Source: Dellaglioa algida DSM 15638
GTDB taxonomy: Bacteria; Bacillota; Bacilli; Lactobacillales; Lactobacillaceae
Direction: 5' to 3'
Length of the DNA stretch: 64,000 nucleotides
Assembly: GCF_001434695.1 (NCBI RefSeq)
Contig: NZ_AZDI01000002.1
Span: 248,001 to 312,000, forward strand
Shown here: in pieces, positions 55,588-64,000 of the stretch
Numbering within the stretch: the first letter of the stretch is position 1
How the letters are laid out: the number at the start of each line of letters is the position of its first letter
Position numbers and translations under genes: made by a program
The notes under the pieces: generated by a model
The model's input: the letters and a program-made list of their open reading frames with translations, nothing else
The model's database searches: none
What the model was told of the DNA's origin: nothing

Positions 55588-57357
55588 TTGGCTTCAGAGC
55601 ATATTGAAAATAAATTAGCATTGTTACCGGCCTTACCCGGATGTTATATTATGAAAAATTTAAATAGTCAGATTATCTACGTAGGGAAAGCAAAGAATTT
55701 AAAGAATCGTGTACGCTCTTATTTTAAGAGTGCCCATGAAGGGAAAACGGCTAAATTAGTTTCTCAAATTGTTGATTTCGAAACGATTATTACGTCGACG
55801 GATAAAGAAGCGTTTCTGCTAGAGATTACCTTGATTCAGAAACATCAACCTTATTACAATATAAAATTGAAAAAGGGTACGGGCTATCCTTATATTAAAA
55901 TTACTAACGAAAAAGATCCGATGATGCAAATCGTTAGTCAAGTTAATAAGGATGGTGGATTTTATTTTGGACCTTATCCGAATGTCTATGCGGCTCAAGA
56001 AACGCTACAGTTTTTACAAAAGGTTTATCCTTTGCGCAGATGTAATGGGTTCCAGAAGCGTCCTTGTCTATATTACCATATGGGCCAATGTCTGGGTCCT
56101 TGTTTTAAAGAAGTACCGCATGAAAAATATGAGGCTCAAATTAAAAAAATTAAATCCTTCTTGAATGGGAATGTGACGGTTGCCAAGCAAAGATTAAAAA
56201 AAGAAATGGTTCATGCAGCGGACGATTTATCTTTTGAGCGGGCCGCAGAATTACGTGACCAAATTCATTTCATCGAAGTGACTGTTGAAAAGCAAAAAAT
56301 TATTTCGAATGATAATACACCGCGGGATTTATTTAATTTTTATTTAGATAAAGGGTGGTTATCGATTCAGGTATTCTTTATTAGACAAGCTCGATTAATG
56401 AAACGGGAAAAAAGACTCTTTCCAATTGTGACAACCCCAGAAGAAGAGATGGCAACATTTATTCTTCAGTTTTATAATCGGAAAAATAACGTGTTACCAA
56501 AAGAAATATTGGTTCCTGCGGGAATTGACACAGATGTCTTATCTGATATTTTACAAGTTCCGATTCGAACACCACAACGTGGGCAAAAGAGTGAGCTCTT
56601 AAAGTTAGCAAAAAAAAATGCGCGATTGGTACTTGAAGAAAAATTCAGACTTCTGGAATTAGATGGGCGTAAAACAGTTGGTGCCATGAAAGAAATTACA
56701 GATGCCATGGGTATTCCTGAAGGTCATCGAATTGAATCCTTTGATCATTCTCATATACAAGGTGCTGATTTAGTGTCGGCGATGGTTAGCTTTATTGATG
56801 GTAAGCCCGAGAAGAGTGAGTATCGTAAATATAAGCTTAATACGGTTGATCATGCGGATGAAGCAGCAAGTACGCGCGAAGTTATTCGCCGACGTTACAC
56901 GCGTCTTTTGAAAGAGGGAAAACCTATGCCAGATTTAATTTTAATGGATGGTGCCGAAATTCAAATTGAAGCCGCAAAAGATATTTTAGTGAATGAATTA
57001 AATTTAATGATTCCAGTGGCGGGGATGGTTAAAAATGACCAGCATAAAACGTCTGATTTAATGTTTGGTGATACGGATCAAAGATTATCATTGGATCCAA
57101 AAAGTGAAGGTTTTTACCTTTTGCAGCGGATTCAAGACGAGGTCCATCGATTCGCAATTACATTCCATCGTCAAGTTCATTCAAAGCACTCGTTAAGTTC
57201 TCGACTAGATTCGATTCAAGGAGTTGGGCCTAAGACTAAAACCAAACTTTTGAAAGAATTTGGTTCTATGAAACATATCAAGGAAGCTTCTATGGAAGAA
57301 TTGCAGGGACTAGGTATTTCTAAAACGGTTGCGCAAACAATCAAACTATCGCTATAA
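55588..57357 (+). CDS. uvrC: Excinuclease ABC subunit UvrC
   Basis: Nuclease of nucleotide excision repair making both incisions around a lesion. The 589-aa protein has an N-terminal GIY-YIG domain in the form GCYIMKN and IIYVGKAKNLKNRVRSYF, a Cys-rich part (RRCNGFQKRPCLYYHMGQC), a UVR domain (ERAAELRDQIHFIE), an RNase H-like endonuclease domain (ESFDHSHIQGADLV) and C-terminal HhH motifs (IQGVGPKTKTKLL). The start is TTG 55588 after AAGAAGGTG. A GGGGTATAAT -10 at 55541-55550 suggests its own promoter. Confidence 0.97.
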   Translation: MASEHIENKLALLPALPGCYIMKNLNSQIIYVGKAKNLKNRVRSYFKSAHEGKTAKLVSQIVDFETIITSTDKEAFLLEITLIQKHQPYYNIKLKKGTGYPYIKITNEKDPMMQIVSQVNKDGGFYFGPYPNVYAAQETLQFLQKVYPLRRCNGFQKRPCLYYHMGQCLGPCFKEVPHEKYEAQIKKIKSFLNGNVTVAKQRLKKEMVHAADDLSFERAAELRDQIHFIEVTVEKQKIISNDNTPRDLFNFYLDKGWLSIQVFFIRQARLMKREKRLFPIVTTPEEEMATFILQFYNRKNNVLPKEILVPAGIDTDVLSDILQVPIRTPQRGQKSELLKLAKKNARLVLEEKFRLLELDGRKTVGAMKEITDAMGIPEGHRIESFDHSHIQGADLVSAMVSFIDGKPEKSEYRKYKLNTVDHADEAASTREVIRRRYTRLLKEGKPMPDLILMDGAEIQIEAAKDILVNELNLMIPVAGMVKNDQHKTSDLMFGDTDQRLSLDPKSEGFYLLQRIQDEVHRFAITFHRQVHSKHSLSSRLDSIQGVGPKTKTKLLKEFGSMKHIKEASMEELQGLGISKTVAQTIKLSL

Positions 57358-57366
57358 AATTAATGA

Positions 57367-57410
57367 GGCCTAATGTTTATCAGAATCTTTGATAACCATT
57401 AGGCTTTTTA
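57367..57410 (+). terminator. Rho-independent terminator of uvrC
   Basis: GCCTAATGTTTATCA pairs with TGATAACCATTAGGC with one mismatch, followed by a T run. Confidence 0.85.
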
Positions 57411-57420
57411 TTTACGGCGA

Positions 57421-57458
57421 AAAAGAAGAGCCATCAGGAATAATCCTAATGACTCTTA
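57421..57458 (-). terminator. Rho-independent terminator of the fru operon
   Basis: On the minus strand AAGAGTCATTAGG pairs with CCTGATGGCTCTT (two G-U pairs) and runs into CTTTTT, 13 bp after the fruA stop. Confidence 0.85.
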
Positions 57459-57470
57459 AAAGTTAACATA

Positions 57471-59399
57471 TTATTTTTTATTTTCTTTTGCAACTGGACG
57501 CCAGATACCTAAAATAATTCCGGCGACTGCGGCACCAATTAAAACAGATAACAGATAGAACGTTTTGTTAGTTGCTAGTGCAATGACCCAAAGGCCACCA
57601 TGAGGAGCAGGAACAGAGACATTCCAGAATTGACTTAATCCGCCACCAATTGCGGCACCAATGACACTTGACGTAATAACGTGTAATGGATCTGCTGCTG
57701 CGTAAGGAATTGCACCTTCAGTAATGAATGAAATACCTAAGATATAGTTAGACAGTCCAGCTTTTCTCTCATCCTCAGAAAATTTATTTTTCCAGAATGT
57801 TGAGGCAATAGCGATGGCAAGAGGTGGAATCATACCACCAACCATAACGGCAGCCATCATTTTACCATCACCAGTAGAAGTGAAGACACCAATTGAGAAG
57901 GTATAAGCGGCCTTGTTAAATGGACCACCCATATCGATGGCCATCATTGCGGCAAGAATAGTACCAATTAATACTGCATTAGCCGTTCCCATATGTGTTA
58001 AGAAATCAGATAAAACATGATTAATTTGTGCAAAGACGGGATTAACCATGAAGAACATGATTGCACCAACAATTAGTAACGATAAAATAGGATAAATTAA
58101 AATTGGCTTCATACCATCCAATGATTTAGGTAAGTTTTTAAAGAGTTTTTTAAGACCTACAATAACGTAACCAGCAATGAAACCAGCGGCTAAACCACCC
58201 AGAAATCCAGAAACGGATTCCGTTTTGATAACATTGGCAGCTGCGAAGTTAGCCATGTAACCACCGACAATACCGGGCATGAGGGCAGGACGATCACCGA
58301 TACTCATAGCAATAAATCCGGCTAGGATAGGTACCAAGAATGCAAAAGCATAGTTACCAATTCCATTTAAGAAGATAAAAGTTTGTGATTGTGAACCACC
58401 GGGAACATATTGTTCAACAATGAATGAAAGGGCCATTAGGATACCGCCACCAACAACGAATGGCAACATATGTGAGACACCATTCATTAAGTTTTTGTAA
58501 ATTTCATTCCAAACACTGCCGGAAGTTTCTTCATCAGTTTCAGTAGCATCCGTTCCTTTAGCGTGATAAATGGGTGCTTTTCCGCTTACTGCGCTGTTAA
58601 TTAGTTCTTCAGGTTTTTTAATACCGTCAGTTACGGGACGGTTAATTAAAGGTTTACCATTAAAACGATCCATAGCAACTTTTTTATCAGCTGCAACGAT
58701 AACGCCAGATGCGCGTTGGATTTCTTCATCCGTTAAACGGTGCTTAATACCTTCTGAACCGTTTGTTTCAACTTTGATGTCTACGCCCATTTCTTCGGCT
58801 TGCTTGATAAGAGCAGCTTCAGCCATATAGGTATGTGCAATACCAGTGGGGCAGGCGGTTACGGCAACAATATATGGATTACCTGATGGTTTTGCATCGT
58901 TATTTTTAGCTGCAAGTCTTGAAGCAATTTCTTTAGCTTCTTTTTCATTTTCGGCTGCAGTAAATGCAGACTGTACTTCGTCGGGAGTAGTAACCGTTTT
59001 TAGTTTAGAAACCAAGTCGGGGTTTATTAATAAACTAGATAGGGCAGCCAAAGCTTGTAAATGAGCGTCATTTGCACCTTCAGGAGCAGCAATCATAAAG
59101 AATAAGAACGTAGGTTGACCGTCAAGTGAGTCATAATCAAGACCCATTTTACTTTTAGCAAATAAAACGGTGGCGCGTTTAACAGCTTTATTTTTGGCAT
59201 GTGGCATGGCAATACCTTCACCGATACCAGTTGTTGATTGTGCTTCACGTTTTAAGATATCTTGTTTGTAAAGATCCTCATCGTCAATTACGCCAGCTTC
59301 AAAGTACTTGTGAACCATTTCATCAATGGATTCGGCTTTGGTTGTTGCTTGCAGATCCATAATCATGACATCTTTAAGTAATAATTCATTTAAGTCCAT
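57471..59399 (-). CDS. fruA: PTS fructose transporter subunit EIIABC
   Basis: Imports fructose as fructose 1-phosphate with phosphate from HPr. The 642-aa chain has EIIA with the phospho-His at residue 67 (GIAMPHAKNK), EIIB with the phospho-Cys at residue 183 (VTACPTGIAHTYMAEA), and the EIIC membrane domain from about residue 300 with a run of helices (HMLPFVVGGGILMALSFIV, AIDMGGPFNKAAYTF). The GGAG site lies upstream of the ATG. It is the last gene of fruR-fruK-fruA, 23 bp after fruK. Confidence 0.97.
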   Translation of the reverse strand: MDLNELLLKDVMIMDLQATTKAESIDEMVHKYFEAGVIDDEDLYKQDILKREAQSTTGIGEGIAMPHAKNKAVKRATVLFAKSKMGLDYDSLDGQPTFLFFMIAAPEGANDAHLQALAALSSLLINPDLVSKLKTVTTPDEVQSAFTAAENEKEAKEIASRLAAKNNDAKPSGNPYIVAVTACPTGIAHTYMAEAALIKQAEEMGVDIKVETNGSEGIKHRLTDEEIQRASGVIVAADKKVAMDRFNGKPLINRPVTDGIKKPEELINSAVSGKAPIYHAKGTDATETDEETSGSVWNEIYKNLMNGVSHMLPFVVGGGILMALSFIVEQYVPGGSQSQTFIFLNGIGNYAFAFLVPILAGFIAMSIGDRPALMPGIVGGYMANFAAANVIKTESVSGFLGGLAAGFIAGYVIVGLKKLFKNLPKSLDGMKPILIYPILSLLIVGAIMFFMVNPVFAQINHVLSDFLTHMGTANAVLIGTILAAMMAIDMGGPFNKAAYTFSIGVFTSTGDGKMMAAVMVGGMIPPLAIAIASTFWKNKFSEDERKAGLSNYILGISFITEGAIPYAAADPLHVITSSVIGAAIGGGLSQFWNVSVPAPHGGLWVIALATNKTFYLLSVLIGAAVAGIILGIWRPVAKENKK

Positions 59400-59422
59400 A
59401 ATGTAAAACTCCTTTTATATAA

Positions 59423-60334
59423 TTAAATTTTTTTTATTTTAATTTGCGGTAAAATTTCATTAATTTTTTCAATAGTTGCGAGATCTTCAGAAAAGGCGGT
59501 CGCTGAGCCGCAAGCGAGACCGTATTTGAAACTTTCAACGGGGTCACCTGTATTTGCAAATATACCTGTAAATCCGGCAATCATTGAATCACCGGCACCG
59601 ACAGAATTAATAACGGTACCTTTTGGTGCATTGCTTTGGTATACGGCATTTTTTGTAATTAATAACCCACCGTCACCGGCCATTGAAATGAGGACATGTT
59701 GTGCGCCTAAAACTAATAATTTTTGTCCGTATTTTACAATGTCGCTGATGTTATCTAACGTTGCATCAAATAATTCGGCCAATTCATGATGATTTGGCTT
59801 AACAACAAGTGGTTTTTCAACAATTGTTTTTAGTAATGCTTCACCGGTTGTATCGATAACAAATTGTGCTCCTTTAGAGCGGATAACTTTAATTAATTCA
59901 TAATAAAAATCTTGTGATAAACTCGGTACTAAACTGCCGGCTAAAATAACTGTATCAGCTGAGGTTAGTAGGTTAAATTGATTATTAAATTGTTCGAGTT
60001 CTTCGCTTGAAATTTGAGGACCTCGACCATTTATTTCAGTCTCTTGTTCGGACTTAATCTTAATGTTAATTCTAGAATCGGCTTTTATCTGGGTGAATTG
60101 CGTATCAATATGATTAGCTTTTAGCGCTGAATCAATAAATTCTCCCGTAAATCCGCCGATAAAACCAAGCGCTTTATTGGGTTGATTTAATTCATTTAAA
60201 ATTCGCGACACATTAATGCCTTTACCACCGGGTAATTTTGTATCATAATCCATTCGGTTAACTTCTCCAAGCGTTAATTTATTTAACTGGACGATGTAAT
60301 CGATGGAAGGGTTGATTGTAACTGTGTAAATCAT
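59423..60334 (-). CDS. fruK: 1-phosphofructokinase
   Basis: Phosphorylates fructose 1-phosphate to fructose 1,6-bisphosphate for glycolysis. A PfkB-family kinase of 303 aa: MIYTVTINPSIDYIVQL at the start, LPGGKGINVSRILNEL, VVKPNHHELAELF and the catalytic Asp in NSVGAGDSMIAGF. Its start overlaps the fruR stop by 4 bp, so the three genes form one operon. It receives the product of FruA. Confidence 0.96.
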   Translation of the reverse strand: MIYTVTINPSIDYIVQLNKLTLGEVNRMDYDTKLPGGKGINVSRILNELNQPNKALGFIGGFTGEFIDSALKANHIDTQFTQIKADSRINIKIKSEQETEINGRGPQISSEELEQFNNQFNLLTSADTVILAGSLVPSLSQDFYYELIKVIRSKGAQFVIDTTGEALLKTIVEKPLVVKPNHHELAELFDATLDNISDIVKYGQKLLVLGAQHVLISMAGDGGLLITKNAVYQSNAPKGTVINSVGAGDSMIAGFTGIFANTGDPVESFKYGLACGSATAFSEDLATIEKINEILPQIKIKKI

Positions 60335-61086
60335 TGTTGAACCTCCTGAATTTTTGTCTTTGTTTTATAATTCTTAAAATCGTCTGTTGCCAATTTATCG
60401 GTAATAATTGTTGCACGATTAAGATCGGCAACTTTTACAAATGAAACTTGATTGAATTTTGATTGGTCGGCTAAGACGTAAGTTTGTTTACTCTGATTGA
60501 TTGCGGCCAGTTTAATGGCAGCTTCTTCAGGATCGGGAGTGCTGAACCCAAAATCAAGATTAATTGAATTCATGCCAAGGAACACTAAGTCAAATTGAAG
60601 ATTATTGATGGTTTTAATACTTTCGGCACCAACGATGGCTTTTGTATTTGCTTTCACTTGACCGCCAATGACAATTGTCTTGATATTATGTTCTGCTAAT
60701 GCAAGTGCATGATTGACACCATTCGTAACTACAGTTAGATTTTTGACTGTCTTTAGATATGGAATCATTGCAAATGTTGTACTACCGGCGTCAAGAAAAA
60801 TGACGTTATCTGGTTGAATAAGTTCAGAAGCAACTTTTGCAACGGCAGTTTTATTTAACATATTGAGAGATGATTTTTCTTCTAAATTTTCTTCAACTTT
60901 TAATAGTTGAATACTTTGCGCGCCACCATGAACTCGAAGTAACTCGCCGTCAGATTCTAGTTGTTGTAAATCACGTCTGACCGTTGATTCTGAGATGTTT
61001 AATTCATGACAGATATCTTGGACTTTAACGTAACCATATTTGTCGATTTCAGATTTAATAAATTTATATCTTTCAATTGTAAGCAC
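60331..61086 (-). CDS. fruR: DeoR-family repressor of the fructose operon
   Basis: Transcription regulator of 251 aa. An N-terminal helix-turn-helix at residues 18-40 (VKVQDICHELNISESTVRRDL) is followed by a sugar-phosphate-sensing domain with DAGSTTFAMIPYL and VTNGVNHALALAE. The effector is probably fructose 1-phosphate or 1,6-bisphosphate, as for relatives. Its likely operator, five 10-bp phased TCAAAA-like repeats, lies 30-75 bp upstream of its start. It is the first gene of the operon and thus probably autoregulated. Confidence 0.94.
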   Translation of the reverse strand: MLTIERYKFIKSEIDKYGYVKVQDICHELNISESTVRRDLQQLESDGELLRVHGGAQSIQLLKVEENLEEKSSLNMLNKTAVAKVASELIQPDNVIFLDAGSTTFAMIPYLKTVKNLTVVTNGVNHALALAEHNIKTIVIGGQVKANTKAIVGAESIKTINNLQFDLVFLGMNSINLDFGFSTPDPEEAAIKLAAINQSKQTYVLADQSKFNQVSFVKVADLNRATIITDKLATDDFKNYKTKTKIQEVQQ

Positions 61087-61115
61087 TTTCTCAACCCCTT
61101 ATAAATAAAATAACA

Positions 61116-61161
61116 TCAAAAACGTTCAAAAGCAATCAAAATCGGTCAAAAAGGATGAAAA
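61116..61161. promoter_or_regulatory. Phased direct repeats, probable FruR operator
   Basis: TCAAAA starts at 61116, 61126, 61136 and 61146, and TGAAAA at 61156: an exact 10-bp period, one face of the helix. DeoR-family regulators are known to use direct repeats with this spacing. Read on the minus strand the repeats give TTTTGA and supply -35-like TTGA elements to fruR. Confidence 0.75.
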
Positions 61162-61213
61162 AAAATTAGTATGAGAAATTGGCTTGAATTTTGAAAAGAG
61201 TTAAGTAAATACA

Positions 61214-61242
61214 TGGACAAATGACCTTATCTTCTTTAAAAT
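61214..61242 (+). promoter_or_regulatory. obgE promoter
   Basis: TGGACA (61214-61219), a 17-bp spacer and TAAAAT (61237-61242), 38 bp before obgE. Confidence 0.65.
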
Positions 61243-61279
61243 AGTAAGTTAGTAGTTAACGGAAAGAAAAGGTGATTCT

Positions 61280-62596
61280 ATGTTTATAGATCAAGTTACA
61301 ATTGAAGTAAAAGCAGGTAAAGGTGGCGACGGAATGGTCGCATTTCGTCGAGAAAAATATGTACCCATGGGTGGACCAGCCGGCGGTGATGGTGGCCGAG
61401 GTGGTAGCATCGTATTTGAAGTGGATGAAGGATTAAGAACTTTAATGGATTTCAGATACAGTAAACATTTTAGAGCTGAATCTGGTGAAAAAGGAATGAT
61501 TAAAGGGATGCATGGACATGGTGCACCCGACAAAAGAGTTCAAGTGCCAGAAGGAACAACAATTAAAGATGCCGAAACTGGAGCAGTTATTGCTGATCTT
61601 GTTCATAAAGGCGATTATGCTGTAGTTGCTAAGGGTGGACGTGGAGGACGTGGTAATATTAGATTTGCCAGTCCAAAGAATCCGGCACCAGAAATTTCTG
61701 AAAATGGTGAACCAGGAGTTGAACGTAAAATTCAGTTAGAATTAAAAGTATTAGCTGATGTTGGTTTAGTTGGATTCCCATCTGTTGGTAAGTCAACGCT
61801 CCTTTCAGTTGTGACAAGTGCGAAACCAAAAATTGCGGACTATCACTTTACGACACTATCACCTAATTTAGGGATGGTTCGTTTAGATAATAATCGTGAT
61901 TTTGTTATCGCTGATTTACCCGGTTTGATTGAGGGAGCTTCTGTTGGTGTTGGATTGGGAATTCAATTCCTACGTCATATTGAACGAACTCGTGTTATTC
62001 TTCATTTGGTTGATATGAACCCTGAAGAAGGTCGCGACCCATTTGATGACTATCTTAAAATTAATAAAGAATTAGAAAATTATGATCCTGAACTACTTGA
62101 ACGTCCTCAATTGATCGTTGCAAGTAAGATGGATATGCCTGGGGCCGCTGAACAATTGGAAACGTTTAAAAAACAATTGGCTGAAGATTCTACTGTTGAA
62201 GAAACGCCACGCGTCTTCTCAACATCTTCTATAACGCGTGAGGGACTTCAGACTTTAATGAACGTTGCTGGTGATCTGTTAGAAGAAACGCCAATGTTCC
62301 CAACATTAAATATGAAGGAACAAGAAGCACAACAAAAAATCTATGACTTTGAAAAAGAACAAGAAAAATCTGCGCCTGATTTTGTCATTAATAGGGATGA
62401 AGATTTGACTTGGGTGCTTTCTGGAGAAAAATTAGAACGTTTGTATCAAATGACGAATATGGATCGAGAAGAGAGCTTGATGCGTTTTGCACGTCAACTT
62501 CGAGGTATGGGGGTCGACGATGCCTTGCGTGAACGTGGTGCCAAAAGTGGGGATATTGTGAGAATTGATAAATTCTCATTCGAATTTGTTGAATAA
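61280..62596 (+). CDS. obgE: GTPase Obg/CgtA
   Basis: Essential GTPase tied to 50S assembly and the stringent response. The 438-aa protein has the glycine-rich Obg fold at residues 1-158 ([34 protein letters not shown]), a G domain with [25 protein letters not shown] and SKMDMPGA, and a C-terminal OCT domain ([20 protein letters not shown]), the layout of the Gram-positive form. AAAGGTG precedes the ATG. It is divergent from fruR; no terminator is seen behind it. Confidence 0.97.
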   Translation: MFIDQVTIEVKAGKGGDGMVAFRREKYVPMGGPAGGDGGRGGSIVFEVDEGLRTLMDFRYSKHFRAESGEKGMIKGMHGHGAPDKRVQVPEGTTIKDAETGAVIADLVHKGDYAVVAKGGRGGRGNIRFASPKNPAPEISENGEPGVERKIQLELKVLADVGLVGFPSVGKSTLLSVVTSAKPKIADYHFTTLSPNLGMVRLDNNRDFVIADLPGLIEGASVGVGLGIQFLRHIERTRVILHLVDMNPEEGRDPFDDYLKINKELENYDPELLERPQLIVASKMDMPGAAEQLETFKKQLAEDSTVEETPRVFSTSSITREGLQTLMNVAGDLLEETPMFPTLNMKEQEAQQKIYDFEKEQEKSAPDFVINRDEDLTWVLSGEKLERLYQMTNMDREESLMRFARQLRGMGVDDALRERGAKSGDIVRIDKFSFEFVE

Positions 62597-62673
62597 TTTT
62601 GGATTAATGTATATATTTAAATAATTGATAAAATATTTACCAGTAGATTAAGGTAAGAGGAGAACGGAACAGG

Positions 62674-64000
62674 ATGGAAAAGAAAAAACGATTAAAAAAT
62701 GCCAGATATATTACTGGTTTTGATGGTGTAAGAACATTGGCTGTTATTGGGGTTATCCTTTATCATCTTGTGCCATCAAGTTTACAAGGTGGTTACTTAG
62801 GTGTCCCAATATTTTTCGTAGTATCTGGTTACTTAATTACTGATTTGCTTAATCAAGAGTGGCAGCAAAATAATAAAATTGACGTTCTTGGATTTTACGT
62901 ACGACGGGTTCGACGACTTTATCCGGCGTTATTGGCAATGTTGGTTACAACGATTGCCTACATAACACTTTTTCAAAAAGAGCTGTTAACAAATATTAAA
63001 GAGATATTCGCCTCAAATTTATTATATGTTTACAATTGGTTTCAGGTCCTTCATAAAGAATCGTATTTTGATCATTTTGGAACTCCGTCTCCTTTTACAC
63101 ATCTTTGGTCACTTTCAATTGAAGGCCAGTATTACCTTTTCTGGCCAATTATTGTGGCTTTACTAGTCGTTTTTCTAAAACAAAAACAACGTATTTTTAA
63201 TCTTATTTTTATACTAGCGTTCATTTCTGCATTACTTATGGCGTTTTTATATAAAACGGGTTCAGATCCGAGTCGTGTTTACTACGGTACGGATACAAGA
63301 ATGTTTTCAATTCTACTTGGTTCGGCGCTTTCATTTATTTGGCCAAGTAGTGCTTTGAAAAAAGAAATATCAAATAAAGGTCGAATTGTATTGGATGCGT
63401 TGGGAGTCTCCTCGCTTGCAGCAATAATTCTAGTGTTCTTTACTATGTCTGATCAAAGTTCACTCGTTTATCGTGGAGGAATGTTTTTCTTTTCAGTCTT
63501 AGTTATGATTTTTGTTGCAACTGTTGCCCATCCCGGGGCTGATATGAATAAACTGATGACTAATCCGCTTTTTACTTGGATTGGTAAGAGAAGTTACGGT
63601 ATTTATTTGTATCAATTCCCAATAATGGTATTCTACGAATCAAAAATTCAAAGTATTGGATCGCATCCGTGGAGAAATGCATTAATTGAAATTGCTATGA
63701 TCTTAATAGTGAGTGATTTATCATATCGTTTCTTGGAAAGACCTTTACAACGATTTGACTATAAACAAACCTTTAAAGCTATTAAGGCGGCCTTTACGGG
63801 CGGTGCAAAAAATAGTCGTCAAAAGGTCACTGTTATTACGGGACTAGTAGTCATCGGAATTGCTGCGTTTGGAATGGTAGTTGTTCCTCAAGCTACTGCT
63901 ACCGGTTCAAATGACTTGCAGGCTAACATTAGTAAGAATGCTAAGACGGCTGAAAAGAAAAATGCAACAGCTCTGAAAAAGGCAAATTCTTCTGAGTCTA
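62674..64000 (+). CDS. Acyltransferase 3 family membrane protein, OatA-like, 3' truncated by the window
   Basis: Open from ATG 62674 to the window end, 442 codons without a stop. It starts with a basic stretch (MEKKKRLKNARYITGFDGVR), then the acyltransferase motif RTLAVIGVILYHL, GVPIFFVVSGYLITDLL, RRVRRLYPALLAML and HLWSLSIEGQYYLFWP, with about ten helices. After a last helix near residue 390 (VITGLVVIGIAAFGMVVV) a Lys/Ala/Ser-rich extracellular linker begins. This layout is that of OatA-type peptidoglycan O-acetyltransferases, whose SGNH domain would follow outside the window. Other acceptors are possible. GAGGAGAAC precedes the ATG. Confidence 0.88.
   Translation, partial: MEKKKRLKNARYITGFDGVRTLAVIGVILYHLVPSSLQGGYLGVPIFFVVSGYLITDLLNQEWQQNNKIDVLGFYVRRVRRLYPALLAMLVTTIAYITLFQKELLTNIKEIFASNLLYVYNWFQVLHKESYFDHFGTPSPFTHLWSLSIEGQYYLFWPIIVALLVVFLKQKQRIFNLIFILAFISALLMAFLYKTGSDPSRVYYGTDTRMFSILLGSALSFIWPSSALKKEISNKGRIVLDALGVSSLAAIILVFFTMSDQSSLVYRGGMFFFSVLVMIFVATVAHPGADMNKLMTNPLFTWIGKRSYGIYLYQFPIMVFYESKIQSIGSHPWRNALIEIAMILIVSDLSYRFLERPLQRFDYKQTFKAIKAAFTGGAKNSRQKVTVITGLVVIGIAAFGMVVVPQATATGSNDLQANISKNAKTAEKKNATALKKANSSES

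Noticed and set aside
61116-61161. The phased TCAAAA repeats as a CRISPR remnant or minisatellite
   Set aside because: The unit is too short and the spacers are 4 nt; position upstream of a DeoR-type gene fits an operator far better.

Overview
The window is an AT-rich stretch of core chromosome from a low-GC Gram-positive bacterium of the order Lactobacillales, most probably a Lactobacillaceae species. The gene order is typical of lactobacilli: the division and cell-wall cluster followed by a T-box-controlled ileS, the recD2/TPR/mnmA/cysteine desulfurase neighbourhood, rpoY-rnjA, ylaN-ftsW-ylbG-rsmD-coaD-ylbL-comE-holA-rpsT, and tig-clpX-ysxC. MurE carries the DNPR signature of meso-diaminopimelate (mDAP)-adding enzymes, and asd, dapA and dapF are present, so the peptidoglycan is probably mDAP-type. 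That fits only some lactobacilli; an AT-rich mDAP genus such as Dellaglioa is a guess that the window cannot confirm.

Layout. 1-10413: murE (5' truncated), mraY, murD, murG, divIB, then ftsA-ftsZ-sepF-ylmG-ylmH-divIVA with their own promoter. 10417-13479: T-box leader and ileS. 13600-18657: dapF, an anchored alpha/beta hydrolase, a Nudix hydrolase, a small membrane protein, mtnN, cysteine desulfurase and a DUF1831 protein. 18658-23958: mnmA, a phosphatase-like mutase, a TPR protein and recD2. 24000-28308, mostly minus strand: lipid kinase, rnjA, rpoY and def, with one unrecognised anchored protein on the plus strand. 28489-35590: UPF0223, inositol-phosphatase family, typA, ylaN, ftsW, ylbG, rsmD, coaD, ylbL. 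35643-40163: late competence operon comEA-comEB-comEC, then holA. 40208-45831: rpsT, rpsO, asd, dapA, rnjB and a TPR-like protein. 45832-52898: tuf, tig, clpX, a small WxL-type surface module, ysxC and a MazG-like protein. 52934-57357: a 50-aa protein, a glutamine-type ABC transporter and uvrC. 57471-61086: fructose operon fruR-fruK-fruA on the minus strand. 61280-64000: obgE and a membrane acyltransferase cut by the window end.

Most of the content is housekeeping: peptidoglycan precursor synthesis and division, tRNA charging and thiolation, RNA decay (RNase J1/J2), translation factors, protein quality control, DNA repair and transport. No insertion sequence, prophage, CRISPR array, rRNA or tRNA gene was seen, and no clearly new multi-gene system.

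The main oddities are local. comEA has an in-frame TGA at codon 8, and comEC looks frameshifted in a T tract before its present start, which together suggest decay of the DNA-uptake genes. A DUF916/DUF3324 protein and a truncated WxL-like secreted protein sit between clpX and ysxC. Five TCAAAA-like half-sites repeat every 10 bp in the fruR-obgE promoter region. A six-codon ORF with a strong ribosome binding site lies inside a terminator hairpin upstream of mnmA.
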